Program-made: the position numbers and the translations under genes
Shown here: positions 16,901-24,731 of the stretch, piece by piece
How the letters are laid out: every line of letters starts with the position of its first letter
How positions within the stretch are numbered: position 1 is the first letter of the stretch
Assembly (NCBI GenBank): GCA_026002855.1
Contig: BPGD01000001.1
Coordinates: 2,116,001 to 2,180,000 of the forward strand
Origin: Bryobacteraceae bacterium
GTDB lineage: Bacteria; Acidobacteriota; Terriglobia; Bryobacterales; Bryobacteraceae
Length of the DNA stretch: 64,000 nucleotides
Direction: 5' to 3'
The notes under the pieces: generated by a model
Seen by the model: the letters and a program-made list of their open reading frames with translations, nothing else
Told to the model about the DNA's origin: nothing
Database searches by the model: none

Positions 16901-17730
16901 CTTTCTCGGTCACACGAGAGTTCTTCCGCACGCCCGGGCGGCCGGCACGGATCGAAGCGAAGCTGCCGAGTGCCTGCATCGTGGCGGCGCGCGTAGGCCT
17001 GGCCAACAATTTCGGCTACGGGCCGTTCACCGTCTTCCCGCTCTCGCGGCACAACGAGCCCTACATGCCGGGCCTCCGGACCTGCAATGGCGGCGCCTAC
17101 GTCTTCCAGGTGCCGGGGCCGCTCACGGTGCAGGCTAACGTTGTCATCCCGCTCAAAGTGCAGGATGCCGCCTCGGTGCGCTGCATCTACGGATATCTCC
17201 AGCAGGGGACGAGCGACGGCAATGTGTCGATCCTCGTCAAGCGCAGTCGTGACGGCGGCGAGACCTGGGAGCCGCTCGAGCTGATGGGCATCCCGGCGCA
17301 TTCTCCGGAGCCATATGTCAACAGCTACGACGCCCTGGTCGATCAAGGCTACGGGACCCCGGCAACGCGAAGGCTGCCGTACGCCGACTACGGTCTGGCT
17401 CTAGCGCAGGCTGTGACGGCCGATGCAGGGAACCTTCAGACTGTGGCGACGAGCAGCTATGGAGCGAACCAACTCGGTCTGGAACAGTGGACTGCGATTC
17501 ATATCGATCCAGGCGGACCAAACGAGGAATACACCTATGTCTGGGCTGCTGATCCGGTGGCCCAGACCATTACGGCCATCTTCCGCAGGAGCCACGCCGT
17601 CGGTGAGCGCATCCGACCGACTGTCTGGCCTACTCCGGTGCTGCACGAGGAGGACGATCTGGCCTTCGACGTGCTCGCTGTGGGTTCGCCAAACCCAGGG
17701 TCTGATCTCACTATCGTGATCCAGACCTGA
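13933..17730 (+). CDS. Large tail hub / tip protein (gpL- and gpJ-like regions)
   Basis: A 1265-residue protein. Residues about 30-140 resemble DUF2460 distal-tail domains. Residues about 155-360 resemble the DUF2163/BR0599-gpL group, ending in four spaced cysteines (RTCWKRF, ASCPF, TRCDKGY, NGCLAHG) like the Cys-rich iron-sulphur domain of lambda gpL. The middle (about 520-820) resembles gpJ-type hub sheets, with LRARGLRL and AICDEQVSKL. The C-terminus is beta-rich and has fibronectin-like blocks. It would close the tail end and help to recognise the host. The fusion of these parts into one chain replaces several separate genes of lambda. Confidence 0.75.
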   Translation: MPDYIGNIIVPEIVPSGVFPLTPDYPLEVRRDHEVAVHQFGSGNAKIEQRFLIGTGARRFTIRKRWLRDADRIALRNFWESKYGPYGAFTFNVPNDSGTGTTPVTCRFANEPLSWEMVADWACSLGVTLIEIPQTSPSYPLNQTVNRFPPAALQTALLSQVQEIIPLIRIQPLQPGYPAIYVSDRRCTIGGQLYQARLLEFDGISQSIGNESDEAQFTFGNADRVMRDLSNDVDLFRAEIAFSLFHVGTGIKLDLWKGNIVNWTCDSGPEFRVTAADGLYELNLPYPTRKISRTCWKRFNSASCPFASQGALDLVHFPDADPTRCDKGYDTPNGCLAHGMKRYYGGIYAEPQGVRIKDNSTGVWGFGRSTLTSVSLVADSIYDQVLPEIYTDSPMPVNAKIAAGRDESDFYEALGIVGEGPLGAYGTGHKLDGQYHHGYPGPLGLRQVLGSDPAGEQDWFSLDQSGDQTNGDWRKVFYGNSTYKDNFAAGTAFLVIRRSDAKGLQLSRLSEHAMEAVVAQGLGGWKWTAPGSRSWQTALTNPIWIAVNMLLRARGLRLGAGATTEQLDFAETLFDVDAAIAAAAICDEQVSKLVGTGTETQCKFRGVLQEEKPLRDWLQEVLMNCLGYYTFSNGKLKLGVRVNSSAVEAFTEGNILFRSLQLAPLKPSFNHLTANFADEDFEFVANSISLYDIDHATLIGGGAGPLFLKSTVNLSGTASKSQAARIITVRLREELGGITPEEWKKARQIAFKTTVLALNTEPGMVCSLTHPDMPGGTGEFRVTGWRLNRDYSIDIQGRTTTDSMYDLVAGPKPADVVPAPPTEEVLIDTGVPGTLAGTPRLGDYGTFILDDITVNADASGNQNIAGAREITMELYYVDELLTDLWGLVGVDLNATADQVSVYCTVNPNTQQTFRVGDLIIFNDEAADPNNAGRRSYEVAQIVGPGDDGDPVSTGTFVIQRGAGSDGMLGTKKCPHLAGVRFYKIDTKAFTFSVTREFFRTPGRPARIEAKLPSACIVAARVGLANNFGYGPFTVFPLSRHNEPYMPGLRTCNGGAYVFQVPGPLTVQANVVIPLKVQDAASVRCIYGYLQQGTSDGNVSILVKRSRDGGETWEPLELMGIPAHSPEPYVNSYDALVDQGYGTPATRRLPYADYGLALAQAVTADAGNLQTVATSSYGANQLGLEQWTAIHIDPGGPNEEYTYVWAADPVAQTITAIFRRSHAVGERIRPTVWPTPVLHEEDDLAFDVLAVGSPNPGSDLTIVIQT

Positions 17731-17893
17731 TGTCCGGGTCGTGGAAGTCGCGATACCACTTCATCTCGCGCTCATCGGCAGCATCCCGCCTCCCGCTCCG
17801 CTGGTTGCGCTGGCTTCTGTCAGGCAAGAGCGTGATGAGCAGAGAAGCGAGAACGATGATCACCATGAGGATGACATCCCAAGGCACGACCAT
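17711..17893 (-). CDS. Possible small antisense membrane protein
   Basis: This 60-codon frame fills the only sizeable gap in the tail operon and runs against it. It begins MVVPWDVILMVIIVLASLLITLLPD, a convincing single membrane segment, followed by a charged tail rich in Arg, Asp and Glu. A short GAG-type ribosome-binding sequence lies upstream. The last 20 bases overlap the end of the hub gene. Membrane topology supports a real peptide, but short frames can arise by chance and no family is recognised. Confidence 0.35.
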   Translation of the reverse strand: MVVPWDVILMVIIVLASLLITLLPDRSQRNQRSGRRDAADEREMKWYRDFHDPDIRSGSR

Positions 17894-17913
17894 GCAATTT
17901 TCTCATAGTTCAG

Positions 17914-20900
17914 ATGCCTGAGCTACTGCGTCTCTTTGACCCACGCCGCACCATCCAACTCCAAGGCTTCTCCGGCCGCGCGGCGACCACCACGCTCCAC
18001 GACGCCACCGAGACCGGATTCCAAATCTCCGGCATCTTCCAGGCAGCCGAAGACTTCGCCAATGTCCAGCTCTTCTCGGCCTACGACTACTTCAACCACC
18101 TGCGTCTGAAGCCACTCCCGGTGACGGACCTGTCTGGGCTGACGCTCCAGTACGACATGGAGATCTTGCCCGTCAACGGCGAGGAGGGCAACGTCCGCCC
18201 GGATTGCCCCCGCTACGCCTCGGTCGGCTGGGACAAGCTCACTATCACGACCGGATCCGGCGACATCTACGAAGTCCCGTTGATGGCTCACGCTCAGGTG
18301 ATCTCTGGCATTGTCACGCCTGGAGAATTTGAGTTTGCGCTGGCAGACCGACGCGAAGCGAGCCTGGACGCTCTCCTCATTGGCAAGCCTACGCCAGCCC
18401 TCACAGACAAGGTCTACGTCTACTTCATGGGCACGCGCTGGTCTTGCTCCTCAGCCGAGGCGATAGCCTTCTGCGATCTCGAAACGGTTCTCACCCAGGA
18501 CATCGGCAATCCAGATAATCCATCCACCGATCAAGCCATCTGGTGGCAGGGCGATCCGTATTTCTATCACAACTTCTTCGTCAACAACTCCACCGTGGCG
18601 GTTCCGGAGCACCTGTTTGCCAGCTCCGCAGAGATCGCTCAGTTCTTCGCTGCCTGGTTCAACAACCAGCCGGGCATCAATGATCTCGTCACCTGCTCGG
18701 CCTCGGGCAACGTCGTCACTGTGACGCTTAAGCCCGGAGTCAGCGGCCCTGTGATGGTATGGTCGAACAGCGGGTCGGCGCCCACCACGCTGAGCCGATT
18801 CGTCCCGGGCGTCTACACGGCGCGCGTGGCATCGTCGGCCGAGATCAGAGCGGGTGACTACGTGGGGCTCGACATCGGCGGAGGCGGAGACGAGGTCGTG
18901 AAGGTGCTCTCCGTGGCAAGTGGGAGCTTCACAGCGCACTTCAGCCATCGCCACCTGGCCGGGGCGGTTTGCCGCGTGCTGCCTCGTGCGCGGCATTTCG
19001 GGCGCGTGCTGAAAGACCGCATGGTCGACGCTCCGGCGCCCGATTATGGCGAGCAGCCATCGAGCCTCGCCGTCGAGCAGTTCACTACGACGAACACGTC
19101 TTGCAAGCTGAAGCTGCGACTCGTTGGGCAGTTGGGTGGGTATGGGCGCGACGCTAACGGGATGCCAGTGCGCGTTTCGGTCGATCTTGGGAATCAGATC
19201 GTCGGTCTGGAGGAAGGTGGGGCTGTGCTTGCGACGGCCGTACAGGGAGCCAGTAACACGCGCGTCTACCGCTTTACATTCCCCTTCGCCTCGCTCTACG
19301 GTTACAAGAATGGCGATCGCAACTCGTTCGTGCCTGTCCCGGCCGACGACATCGTGAAGATCCACCTCACCTTCGCGCCGCGCTTTGAGGACGTCGAAGC
19401 GGGCCTGCGCGAGGGCGGGCGTTTGACAGTCGGCGTCGTGTCTTCGCCGCCCGGCACCGAAGAGGAATGGCATCTGACGGACGCCGAGGAGATGCTCGCC
19501 GGCCGCAAATACTACGTCGGCACATCGGCTCTTGAGGAGCGGATAACCTGCATCGCCAACTTCGGCCTCATAAAGCCCGACCCAGGCGATCCTGCGACCT
19601 GGTACTATCGGGTGCTCGTCCGCCGCGGCGAAGACTCTTCCACGCCGCAGGCCTGGCCGCCTGGCACGCGCATCCAGCGCATCTCGACCATCACCGGCAC
19701 ACGCTCGGACATCGAGTGGCAGGTGAAGATCTCGAATCTCACCGTCACCGGCGATCGCACACTCAAGGTCGGCGGCGAGGCGCCGCGCATCGAGGAATCG
19801 GACGGCCGCTGCCGGTACGAGGGCTACTGGGAGGACTACCGTTACGGCGCGGGCTGGCCGACGCAATGGTGGTCGCTCGGCCACGCCAAGCGCTGCGCTC
19901 CGAACGACGCGCAGGATCATCGGGCTGTGACGATCCGCTACTCTTACCCGCGCCAGCACGATCTCTATCTCGGCACCTGGCTCGGCCGCGACGCCGGACG
20001 GATTCAGGTCACAATCGACGGCGGCGCGCCTGTCGTGCATGACCTGTACTTGAACGACTACAACGGCCTCGCGGCGATGAAGAAGCTCGCCGCGGCACTG
20101 CCTGGCGGGACGCATACCGTCGAGATCCGGGCGCTGTTCGACAAGCACCCGGCGAGCACGGGCTACTATTTCTACTTCGATTACCTGTGGCCTTTGGAAC
20201 CGCAAGACCCGCCGGACCCGCCAAAAGTCTATCCGGATGTCTCGGCGGCCATCGACTTCGACACCGATCATGGCTACAAGAAGCCGCCAGCCTGGCACGT
20301 CTGGCACCTGAAGAAGCTCGGCTTCCTGGGCCATGCCGATGTCTACATGGGTGTCTTCTGGAACAACAAGCGACGCCGCGTCGGGGCCACCTACCCGAAC
20401 TGCACCGTGAGCATTGGCGCATGGGAGCCGGATGAGCCGTTGTGGATCAATCTCTCCGGCACCACGCTCTACTTTTCGCCCGGCGCAGGCCTCACCACGG
20501 AGGACATTGCCGCGCACATGCGCGCAATGATCAACGTGACCTTCCCTGGAGTGTGGTGCACGAGCGACGGCAACTCCGTCCACATCCGCTCCCGCGCGCC
20601 GAGCTACACCTTCACCATCTCGGCTAGTCCGCAGGTGAGCATCACTCAGGGCACGCCGCCGCTCGACCAGCCGGGCGCCGAAGGCGACTGGGAGATGATC
20701 GACTCGATCTCGCCCGTGATGACCCACGGCGCGCGGAACTGGATCCGGGATCTGGCGCGAGAGTTCAAGCAGGCCGGCATCCCGGCGAGCTTCGCCTTCT
20801 CGATGGAGTGCTACCTCCCGCCAGCTGAGATGCGGGCGCGATATCTCCACTACGAGAATGGCGTGGTCTCGCCCGGGCAGGAGGTATTCCTGCCAATCCC

Positions 20901-21783
20901 ATCGCATCAGATGCACTTCGGCGCGCGCGTGCGGTCCTACATGAAGCAGATGTACAAGGAGTGTGCCGACGAGATCGCCGCTGCAGGGTTGCCCATCGTG
21001 CTCCAGTTCGGCGAGACGCAGTGGTGGTATTTCGACAATATCGGCTCTGTGGCAGAAGGTCTCGATCCGCTCGGCGGGATGCCATTCTACGACGCCGAAA
21101 CGATCGCCACATTCCAGCAGCGGTTTGGCCGGCAAATCTGGCCGTTCCGGCGCAACACGGACTCTCCCTACGACGACATCCAGACGGCCAACTTCCTGCG
21201 CGATCGCATCTGGGAATACTGCGCCGAGGTTATCAGCTACGTGCGGCGGTTCCATCCCTCCGCAGTATTCGAGTGCCTTTGGCCGCTCGACGCCAACCAA
21301 GGCAAGCCCGCACCGGACCCGGCGTTCCGCGCGCTCAACTTCCACGTGAACCTGCCCCACGAATGGAAAACTTCCGCCTACGGCGTGAAGTACTTTCGCG
21401 CGGAGGGCTTCGACTATGACGTCTGGCAGAAAAACGCGCGGCTCATGCGGCAGACGCTCGAGTTTCCGCTGAAACTCGGCCGCCCGGCCTCGGAGTGCAT
21501 GTACCTGACCGGCATCTACGGGCCGCCCGACCCGCCGATGCGCGAAGCCTACCAAATGTGGCGCGGCCGCGGTCTGTACTCGTTCTGCTTCTGGGCGCTC
21601 GATCAGTTCTGCCTGAACTCGAGACCCATGCCGTTGGAGGAGGCGCTGTCTGGAGCGGCGGCGCGCTACCACAAACCGCGTGCAGCCCGCGCGATGGAGA
21701 AGCCAATCGCCGTGGCGTACGCACCTGAAGCAAGCAGCCGCCTGAACACGTTCCGCTTGAATGCGAGGAGGTTGAACGGATGA
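17914..21783 (+). CDS. Very large tail protein with glycosidase-like C-terminal region
   Basis: A 1289-residue protein with no family I can name firmly. Residues about 220-300 and about 840-912 look like two copies of one beta domain: each has an INxSGxT or VNNSTV start, an AxHxRA or EIAQFFAAW helix, then CSASGN-VTV or CTSDGNSVHI. Residues about 925-1255 read like a TIM-barrel glycoside hydrolase: WIRDLAREFKQAGIP, FGETQWWYF (Glu candidate), RFHPSAVFECLWPLD (Glu candidate) and FCFWALDQF. It may be a tail sheath-like, spike or depolymerase protein. It follows the hub and precedes the fibre. No signal peptide is present. Confidence 0.65.
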   Translation: MPELLRLFDPRRTIQLQGFSGRAATTTLHDATETGFQISGIFQAAEDFANVQLFSAYDYFNHLRLKPLPVTDLSGLTLQYDMEILPVNGEEGNVRPDCPRYASVGWDKLTITTGSGDIYEVPLMAHAQVISGIVTPGEFEFALADRREASLDALLIGKPTPALTDKVYVYFMGTRWSCSSAEAIAFCDLETVLTQDIGNPDNPSTDQAIWWQGDPYFYHNFFVNNSTVAVPEHLFASSAEIAQFFAAWFNNQPGINDLVTCSASGNVVTVTLKPGVSGPVMVWSNSGSAPTTLSRFVPGVYTARVASSAEIRAGDYVGLDIGGGGDEVVKVLSVASGSFTAHFSHRHLAGAVCRVLPRARHFGRVLKDRMVDAPAPDYGEQPSSLAVEQFTTTNTSCKLKLRLVGQLGGYGRDANGMPVRVSVDLGNQIVGLEEGGAVLATAVQGASNTRVYRFTFPFASLYGYKNGDRNSFVPVPADDIVKIHLTFAPRFEDVEAGLREGGRLTVGVVSSPPGTEEEWHLTDAEEMLAGRKYYVGTSALEERITCIANFGLIKPDPGDPATWYYRVLVRRGEDSSTPQAWPPGTRIQRISTITGTRSDIEWQVKISNLTVTGDRTLKVGGEAPRIEESDGRCRYEGYWEDYRYGAGWPTQWWSLGHAKRCAPNDAQDHRAVTIRYSYPRQHDLYLGTWLGRDAGRIQVTIDGGAPVVHDLYLNDYNGLAAMKKLAAALPGGTHTVEIRALFDKHPASTGYYFYFDYLWPLEPQDPPDPPKVYPDVSAAIDFDTDHGYKKPPAWHVWHLKKLGFLGHADVYMGVFWNNKRRRVGATYPNCTVSIGAWEPDEPLWINLSGTTLYFSPGAGLTTEDIAAHMRAMINVTFPGVWCTSDGNSVHIRSRAPSYTFTISASPQVSITQGTPPLDQPGAEGDWEMIDSISPVMTHGARNWIRDLAREFKQAGIPASFAFSMECYLPPAEMRARYLHYENGVVSPGQEVFLPIPSHQMHFGARVRSYMKQMYKECADEIAAAGLPIVLQFGETQWWYFDNIGSVAEGLDPLGGMPFYDAETIATFQQRFGRQIWPFRRNTDSPYDDIQTANFLRDRIWEYCAEVISYVRRFHPSAVFECLWPLDANQGKPAPDPAFRALNFHVNLPHEWKTSAYGVKYFRAEGFDYDVWQKNARLMRQTLEFPLKLGRPASECMYLTGIYGPPDPPMREAYQMWRGRGLYSFCFWALDQFCLNSRPMPLEEALSGAAARYHKPRAARAMEKPIAVAYAPEASSRLNTFRLNARRLNG

Positions 21784-23648
21784 GCAAGTACCCGAACGCG
21801 ATCGATGACGCATCGAGCCTATACTCGCCAGCCGATGCCTTCTCGGCGAAGCCGCTCGAGACAGTCACCACGATGGCGGTCAACGCTGGCGACACGACCA
21901 TCAGCGTCGAGTCCACGGGCGTGGGCTTCCCCGATGAGTACGGCATCCTGTCTATCGACGACGAGCTGATCGTCTACACGGGCAAGACGGCCACGCAGTT
22001 CACGGGCTGCCAGCGCGGCGCTTTCGGCACCGTCGCGGCGCAGCACACGTCCGGCGCAACCGTGCGCGCCAACATGGTCTCGGCGTATCTGAAGGCGCTG
22101 CAAGAGGCCGTCGTCGCCATCGAGCAGGAACTTGGGGTCTCGTCCAACCGCAACTATGTGCGCAAGGACGGCGCGGTGACGATTACCGGCACGAAGACCT
22201 TCGTCGACGGAGCTGAGTTCGGCTCGGGCAACAAGGCCGCCACGGGCCTGGTGCGCCTGCCAAACGGCGGCGCCGTCAAGTGGCGCAAGTCGGACGGCTC
22301 CGGTGATCTGGGGCTATCTCTCGGAGCGAACGATCACCTGGTCGCCGATGCCATCATCGACTTCGCGCCCGGGCAGACGTTCGGCGCGTTCTCCTACCCG
22401 GACGCAGGTTACGGCAACAAGGGCATCGTGCAGGTCGATCCAGCCGGAGGCCTCGCCGTCGAGTCTGGCGTGCTATCGATGGCCCCGTCCGGCGCATCAC
22501 CAGGCACATACTCGAAGGTCACTGTCGACGCGAAGGGCCGCGTGACCGCCGGGGCGAACCTCACGGCGAGCGACCTGCCCACTCACACACACACGGCTGC
22601 GGACATCGTCAGCGGCGAGTTCCCACACAAGGTCCAGAAGGACGGCGCCGACGTCGGAACGCGCCGCGCGCTCAACCTCATCCAGGGCACGCGCGTCTCG
22701 CTCGCCGCCGCCGATGATCCCGCGAACGACCGAGTCAGCGTGACCATCAGCGCGAGTCCGCCCGAGGCTGCAGAGATCACCAACGCTCTCGGCTACGTGC
22801 CAGCCAACCGCGCCGGCGAGCACTTCACCGGGCCCATCGACTGCGGCCCGTACCAGACCATCGGCGGACCGCTCGAAAACATGGCGAAGCACTCAGAGGA
22901 CTTCTCCGCGATCGTCTGGGACAAGAACGGTGGCTCGTGCTCGGTTACTTCGAACGCTGTCATCGCGCCTGACGGCAACCAGACCGCCGATGTGATCACC
23001 GCCGTCACTTCGACGCCCGTCATCCAGCAGCAGATCGCGGGCCTTGCGGACGGCGGCACGTACACGTTCTACATCTGGGCTCGGGTCCCATCCGGCACTC
23101 GTAAGGTCTCGCTCGCCATCGTAAACAACGCCTACACGGCATATTTGGCTGGCCCGACGCAGATCACGCTCACGACCTCATGGCAGCGCTTCAAGATCAC
23201 CGGCACGCTGGCGAGCGGCCAGACCGGCCTCTGGATCGTCGTGCGCCAATACGCCGCACACGGCGACGACTGGACCACCGGCGACATCCACCTCTGGGGC
23301 GCCTGCCTCCAGCAGGGCAACGATCCGCAGAAAGCCTATGCTCGCACCTGGGCGTCGCAAACGCCCAATTTCCAAGCCGGCCTCGCCGCCGGCCCTACCG
23401 TGATCGCCGCCCCGGACTCGACCACCTCGCCTCTCAAGATCCACGGCCCCGGCTCCAACCTCGCCGACAGCACGCTGCTCGAGCTCACCGCCAGCGGTGA
23501 ACTCATCCTCGCCGGCGGCTCCGGCAACGGCTATCGCCTCGCCGACCTTGGCGCAGCCAACAACCCATCTGGCTGGGCGGGCACGATCAGAGTGAGGACC
23601 CCGGCCGGAACGACGATTGGCTACATCCTTCTGTATTCGAATCCATGA
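21780..23648 (+). CDS. Tail fibre protein with carbohydrate-binding-like domain
   Basis: A 622-residue protein whose ATG overlaps the previous stop. The N-terminal 120 residues may attach to the tail. The middle contains fibre-type phrases such as YVRKDGAVTITGTKTF, GTYSKVTVDAKGRVTAG and THTHTAADI, common in trimeric fibres. Residues about 375-520 (NMAKHSEDFSAIVWDKNGG, GGTYTFYIWARVPSG, TSWQRFKITGTL, DIHLWGACLQQG) match a CBM4/9-like jelly-roll sugar-binding domain. It probably reads host surface polysaccharide. It ends the late operon and runs against a small - strand gene. Confidence 0.8.
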   Translation: MSKYPNAIDDASSLYSPADAFSAKPLETVTTMAVNAGDTTISVESTGVGFPDEYGILSIDDELIVYTGKTATQFTGCQRGAFGTVAAQHTSGATVRANMVSAYLKALQEAVVAIEQELGVSSNRNYVRKDGAVTITGTKTFVDGAEFGSGNKAATGLVRLPNGGAVKWRKSDGSGDLGLSLGANDHLVADAIIDFAPGQTFGAFSYPDAGYGNKGIVQVDPAGGLAVESGVLSMAPSGASPGTYSKVTVDAKGRVTAGANLTASDLPTHTHTAADIVSGEFPHKVQKDGADVGTRRALNLIQGTRVSLAAADDPANDRVSVTISASPPEAAEITNALGYVPANRAGEHFTGPIDCGPYQTIGGPLENMAKHSEDFSAIVWDKNGGSCSVTSNAVIAPDGNQTADVITAVTSTPVIQQQIAGLADGGTYTFYIWARVPSGTRKVSLAIVNNAYTAYLAGPTQITLTTSWQRFKITGTLASGQTGLWIVVRQYAAHGDDWTTGDIHLWGACLQQGNDPQKAYARTWASQTPNFQAGLAAGPTVIAAPDSTTSPLKIHGPGSNLADSTLLELTASGELILAGGSGNGYRLADLGAANNPSGWAGTIRVRTPAGTTIGYILLYSNP

Positions 23649-23836
23649 CGATGAGTCGCCAGTAACCAGGCAGCGGCGGCGTGGCATGGGACGGGCTCAC
23701 CGACCGGGCATGAGAAGCCGACGCCCCGACGGAGTGAGTCGAGGCAATGCGGCAGGCCCACCGGGGCGACGAGCACAGGGCAGTCCCTCCCTGCCAGCCG
23801 CCATCTGGAGCCGTCCGGGAGTTGGATCGCCCACAC
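23621..23836 (-). CDS. Small unknown protein with a strong ribosome-binding site
   Basis: A 71-residue frame starting from GTG with AGAGGAG seven bases upstream. The sequence, MWAIQLPDGSRW onward, has four Cys and a coherent hydrophobic pattern (LVAPVGLPHCL, VGFSCPVGEPVPC). It overlaps the tail-fibre stop by 28 bases on the other strand and follows the - strand gene at 23896, so the two could form a short lysogenic operon. No family is recognised. Confidence 0.55.
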   Translation of the reverse strand: MWAIQLPDGSRWRLAGRDCPVLVAPVGLPHCLDSLRRGVGFSCPVGEPVPCHAAAAWLLATHRHGFEYRRM

Positions 23837-23895
23837 TCGCTCGCTCCTCTCACGATCCTGCCGATATTCCGATTCGGGATCATCGTGCCCCTGGT

Positions 23896-24138
23896 TCAGC
23901 CGGCCTTTGTTTGTTTAGCTGCTTGAGACCTGGCATATTCAATCGCTTCCAAAAACTGCTGCGCGTCGCTTTTGGGAACTGACAGTCCGGTTGCAAGCTT
24001 CCACGCAGTCTCAATGCAATAAGACATCGCGACCTGTTCCCGCCGCCGAGCCTGCAACCATCCACCCACGACTACGATCTCTTCGTAGATCCATGAAGGG
24101 ACTTTAATTGTATGCACTTGCTCTTTCTTCTTTGGCAC
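23896..24138 (-). CDS. Small basic protein at the control region, possible ribbon-helix-helix regulator
   Basis: The gene encodes 80 residues from a GTG at 24138. The start, MPKKKEQVHTIKVPSWIYEEI, is a basic tail followed by a strand and helix, and the rest is helical (VGGWLQARRREQVAMSY). This could be a ribbon-helix-helix DNA-binding fold. It is divergent from the helix-turn-helix gene at 24224 and the two share a 65-base region full of AGTGCC repeats, which fits a lysis-lysogeny switch. GC content is lower than that of the chromosome. Regulator identity is inferred from position. Confidence 0.6.
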   Translation of the reverse strand: MPKKKEQVHTIKVPSWIYEEIVVVGGWLQARRREQVAMSYCIETAWKLATGLSVPKSDAQQFLEAIEYARSQAAKQTKAG

Positions 24139-24193
24139 TTATGGCTCATCTCCGAAAGGCACTATTGACAAAAGTGCCAAAGTGCCATAGTAT
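24131..24193 (+). promoter_or_regulatory. Divergent control region: sigma-70 promoter with repeated operator-like hexamers
   Basis: TTGACA at 24165-24170 and TAGTAT at 24188-24193 are separated by 17 bases, a near-consensus promoter toward the + strand early genes. The hexamer AGTGCC or its complement GGCACT occurs at 24134-24139, 24158-24163, 24173-24178 and 24181-24186. The middle pair forms a dyad across the -35 box, so a bound repressor would block the promoter. This is the layout of a phage operator. Confidence 0.75.
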
Positions 24194-24223
24194 CCTGACT
24201 AGGTGCACACACGCACCATTCCA

Positions 24224-24475
24224 ATGAGAACAGAAGTTGACCTCGCCCGCAAGATCTGGCTTCTCAAAAACCCGGGCATCGTCACGGAGATAAGCCGCCT
24301 GACTGGCCGATCGGCCTCGATGGTCTACCAGGTCCTGCGCGGAGACAAACGGTCCGCACCCGTGGCTGCCGCTCTGGCGGCGGCCGGTGCTCCCGGTTTC
24401 GGCAAGGAGTCCTCACATGGCAAGCGTTCCACAAAATCCATCTCTCCGAAAACCGCCCGCTCGTCAACTCGCTGA
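24224..24475 (+). CDS. Small helix-turn-helix protein (Cro/repressor-like)
   Basis: The gene encodes 83 residues from the ATG at 24224; a GTG at 24203 would start almost at the predicted transcript end. A clear helix-turn-helix is visible at about residues 20-45: IVTEISRLTGRSASMVYQVLRGDKR. It is the first gene after the operator-rich promoter and is opposite a small - strand gene, as expected of a Cro-like switch protein. Its last 59 bases overlap the next gene in another frame. The Ser/Lys/Arg tail after residue 60 looks unstructured. Confidence 0.65.
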   Translation: MRTEVDLARKIWLLKNPGIVTEISRLTGRSASMVYQVLRGDKRSAPVAAALAAAGAPGFGKESSHGKRSTKSISPKTARSSTR

Positions 24476-24731
24476 GCGCATGGCGATTTCGCCGCTAACG
24501 GCGCGCCTCGTCGAAGAGCGCGTCTCGGAGTTGCTCGCCGCCGGCGAGCGCACAGAATTCTCTCGCATCCTAGCCCGCGAGCTCGGCGCCCCAGAGGCTT
24601 ACATCGACCGTGTTGTCGCAGCATTGATGCTCCGCTACCGCACGGAGGCCGCCACGCTGCGCGCCGGCGTCACCGGGGCACTGGACGCCTCCCGAGAGGC
24701 TGCCAGGGACGTCTGGGAGGAAGTCGCGTGA
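24417..24731 (+). CDS. Unknown early phage protein
   Basis: The gene encodes 104 residues from the ATG at 24417, which has AGGAG ten bases upstream. Apart from a basic N-terminus it is nearly all helical (LVEERVSELLAAGERTEFSRILARELG). The segment EFSRILARELGAPEAYIDRVVAAL could be a helix-turn-helix. The stop overlaps the start of the nuclease gene, so it belongs to the early operon. No family is recognised. Confidence 0.65.
   Translation: MASVPQNPSLRKPPARQLAERMAISPLTARLVEERVSELLAAGERTEFSRILARELGAPEAYIDRVVAALMLRYRTEAATLRAGVTGALDASREAARDVWEEVA

Noticed and set aside
18451-21813. Very long - strand open frame (about 1120 codons) opposite the 1289-aa tail protein
   Set aside because: It mirrors the codon pattern of the + strand gene in GC-rich DNA, gives an Arg/His-rich sequence without domains, and lacks operon context.
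23617-23982. + strand frame after the tail fibre
   Set aside because: Low-complexity translation with no good start; the - strand gene in the same place has a strong ribosome-binding site.
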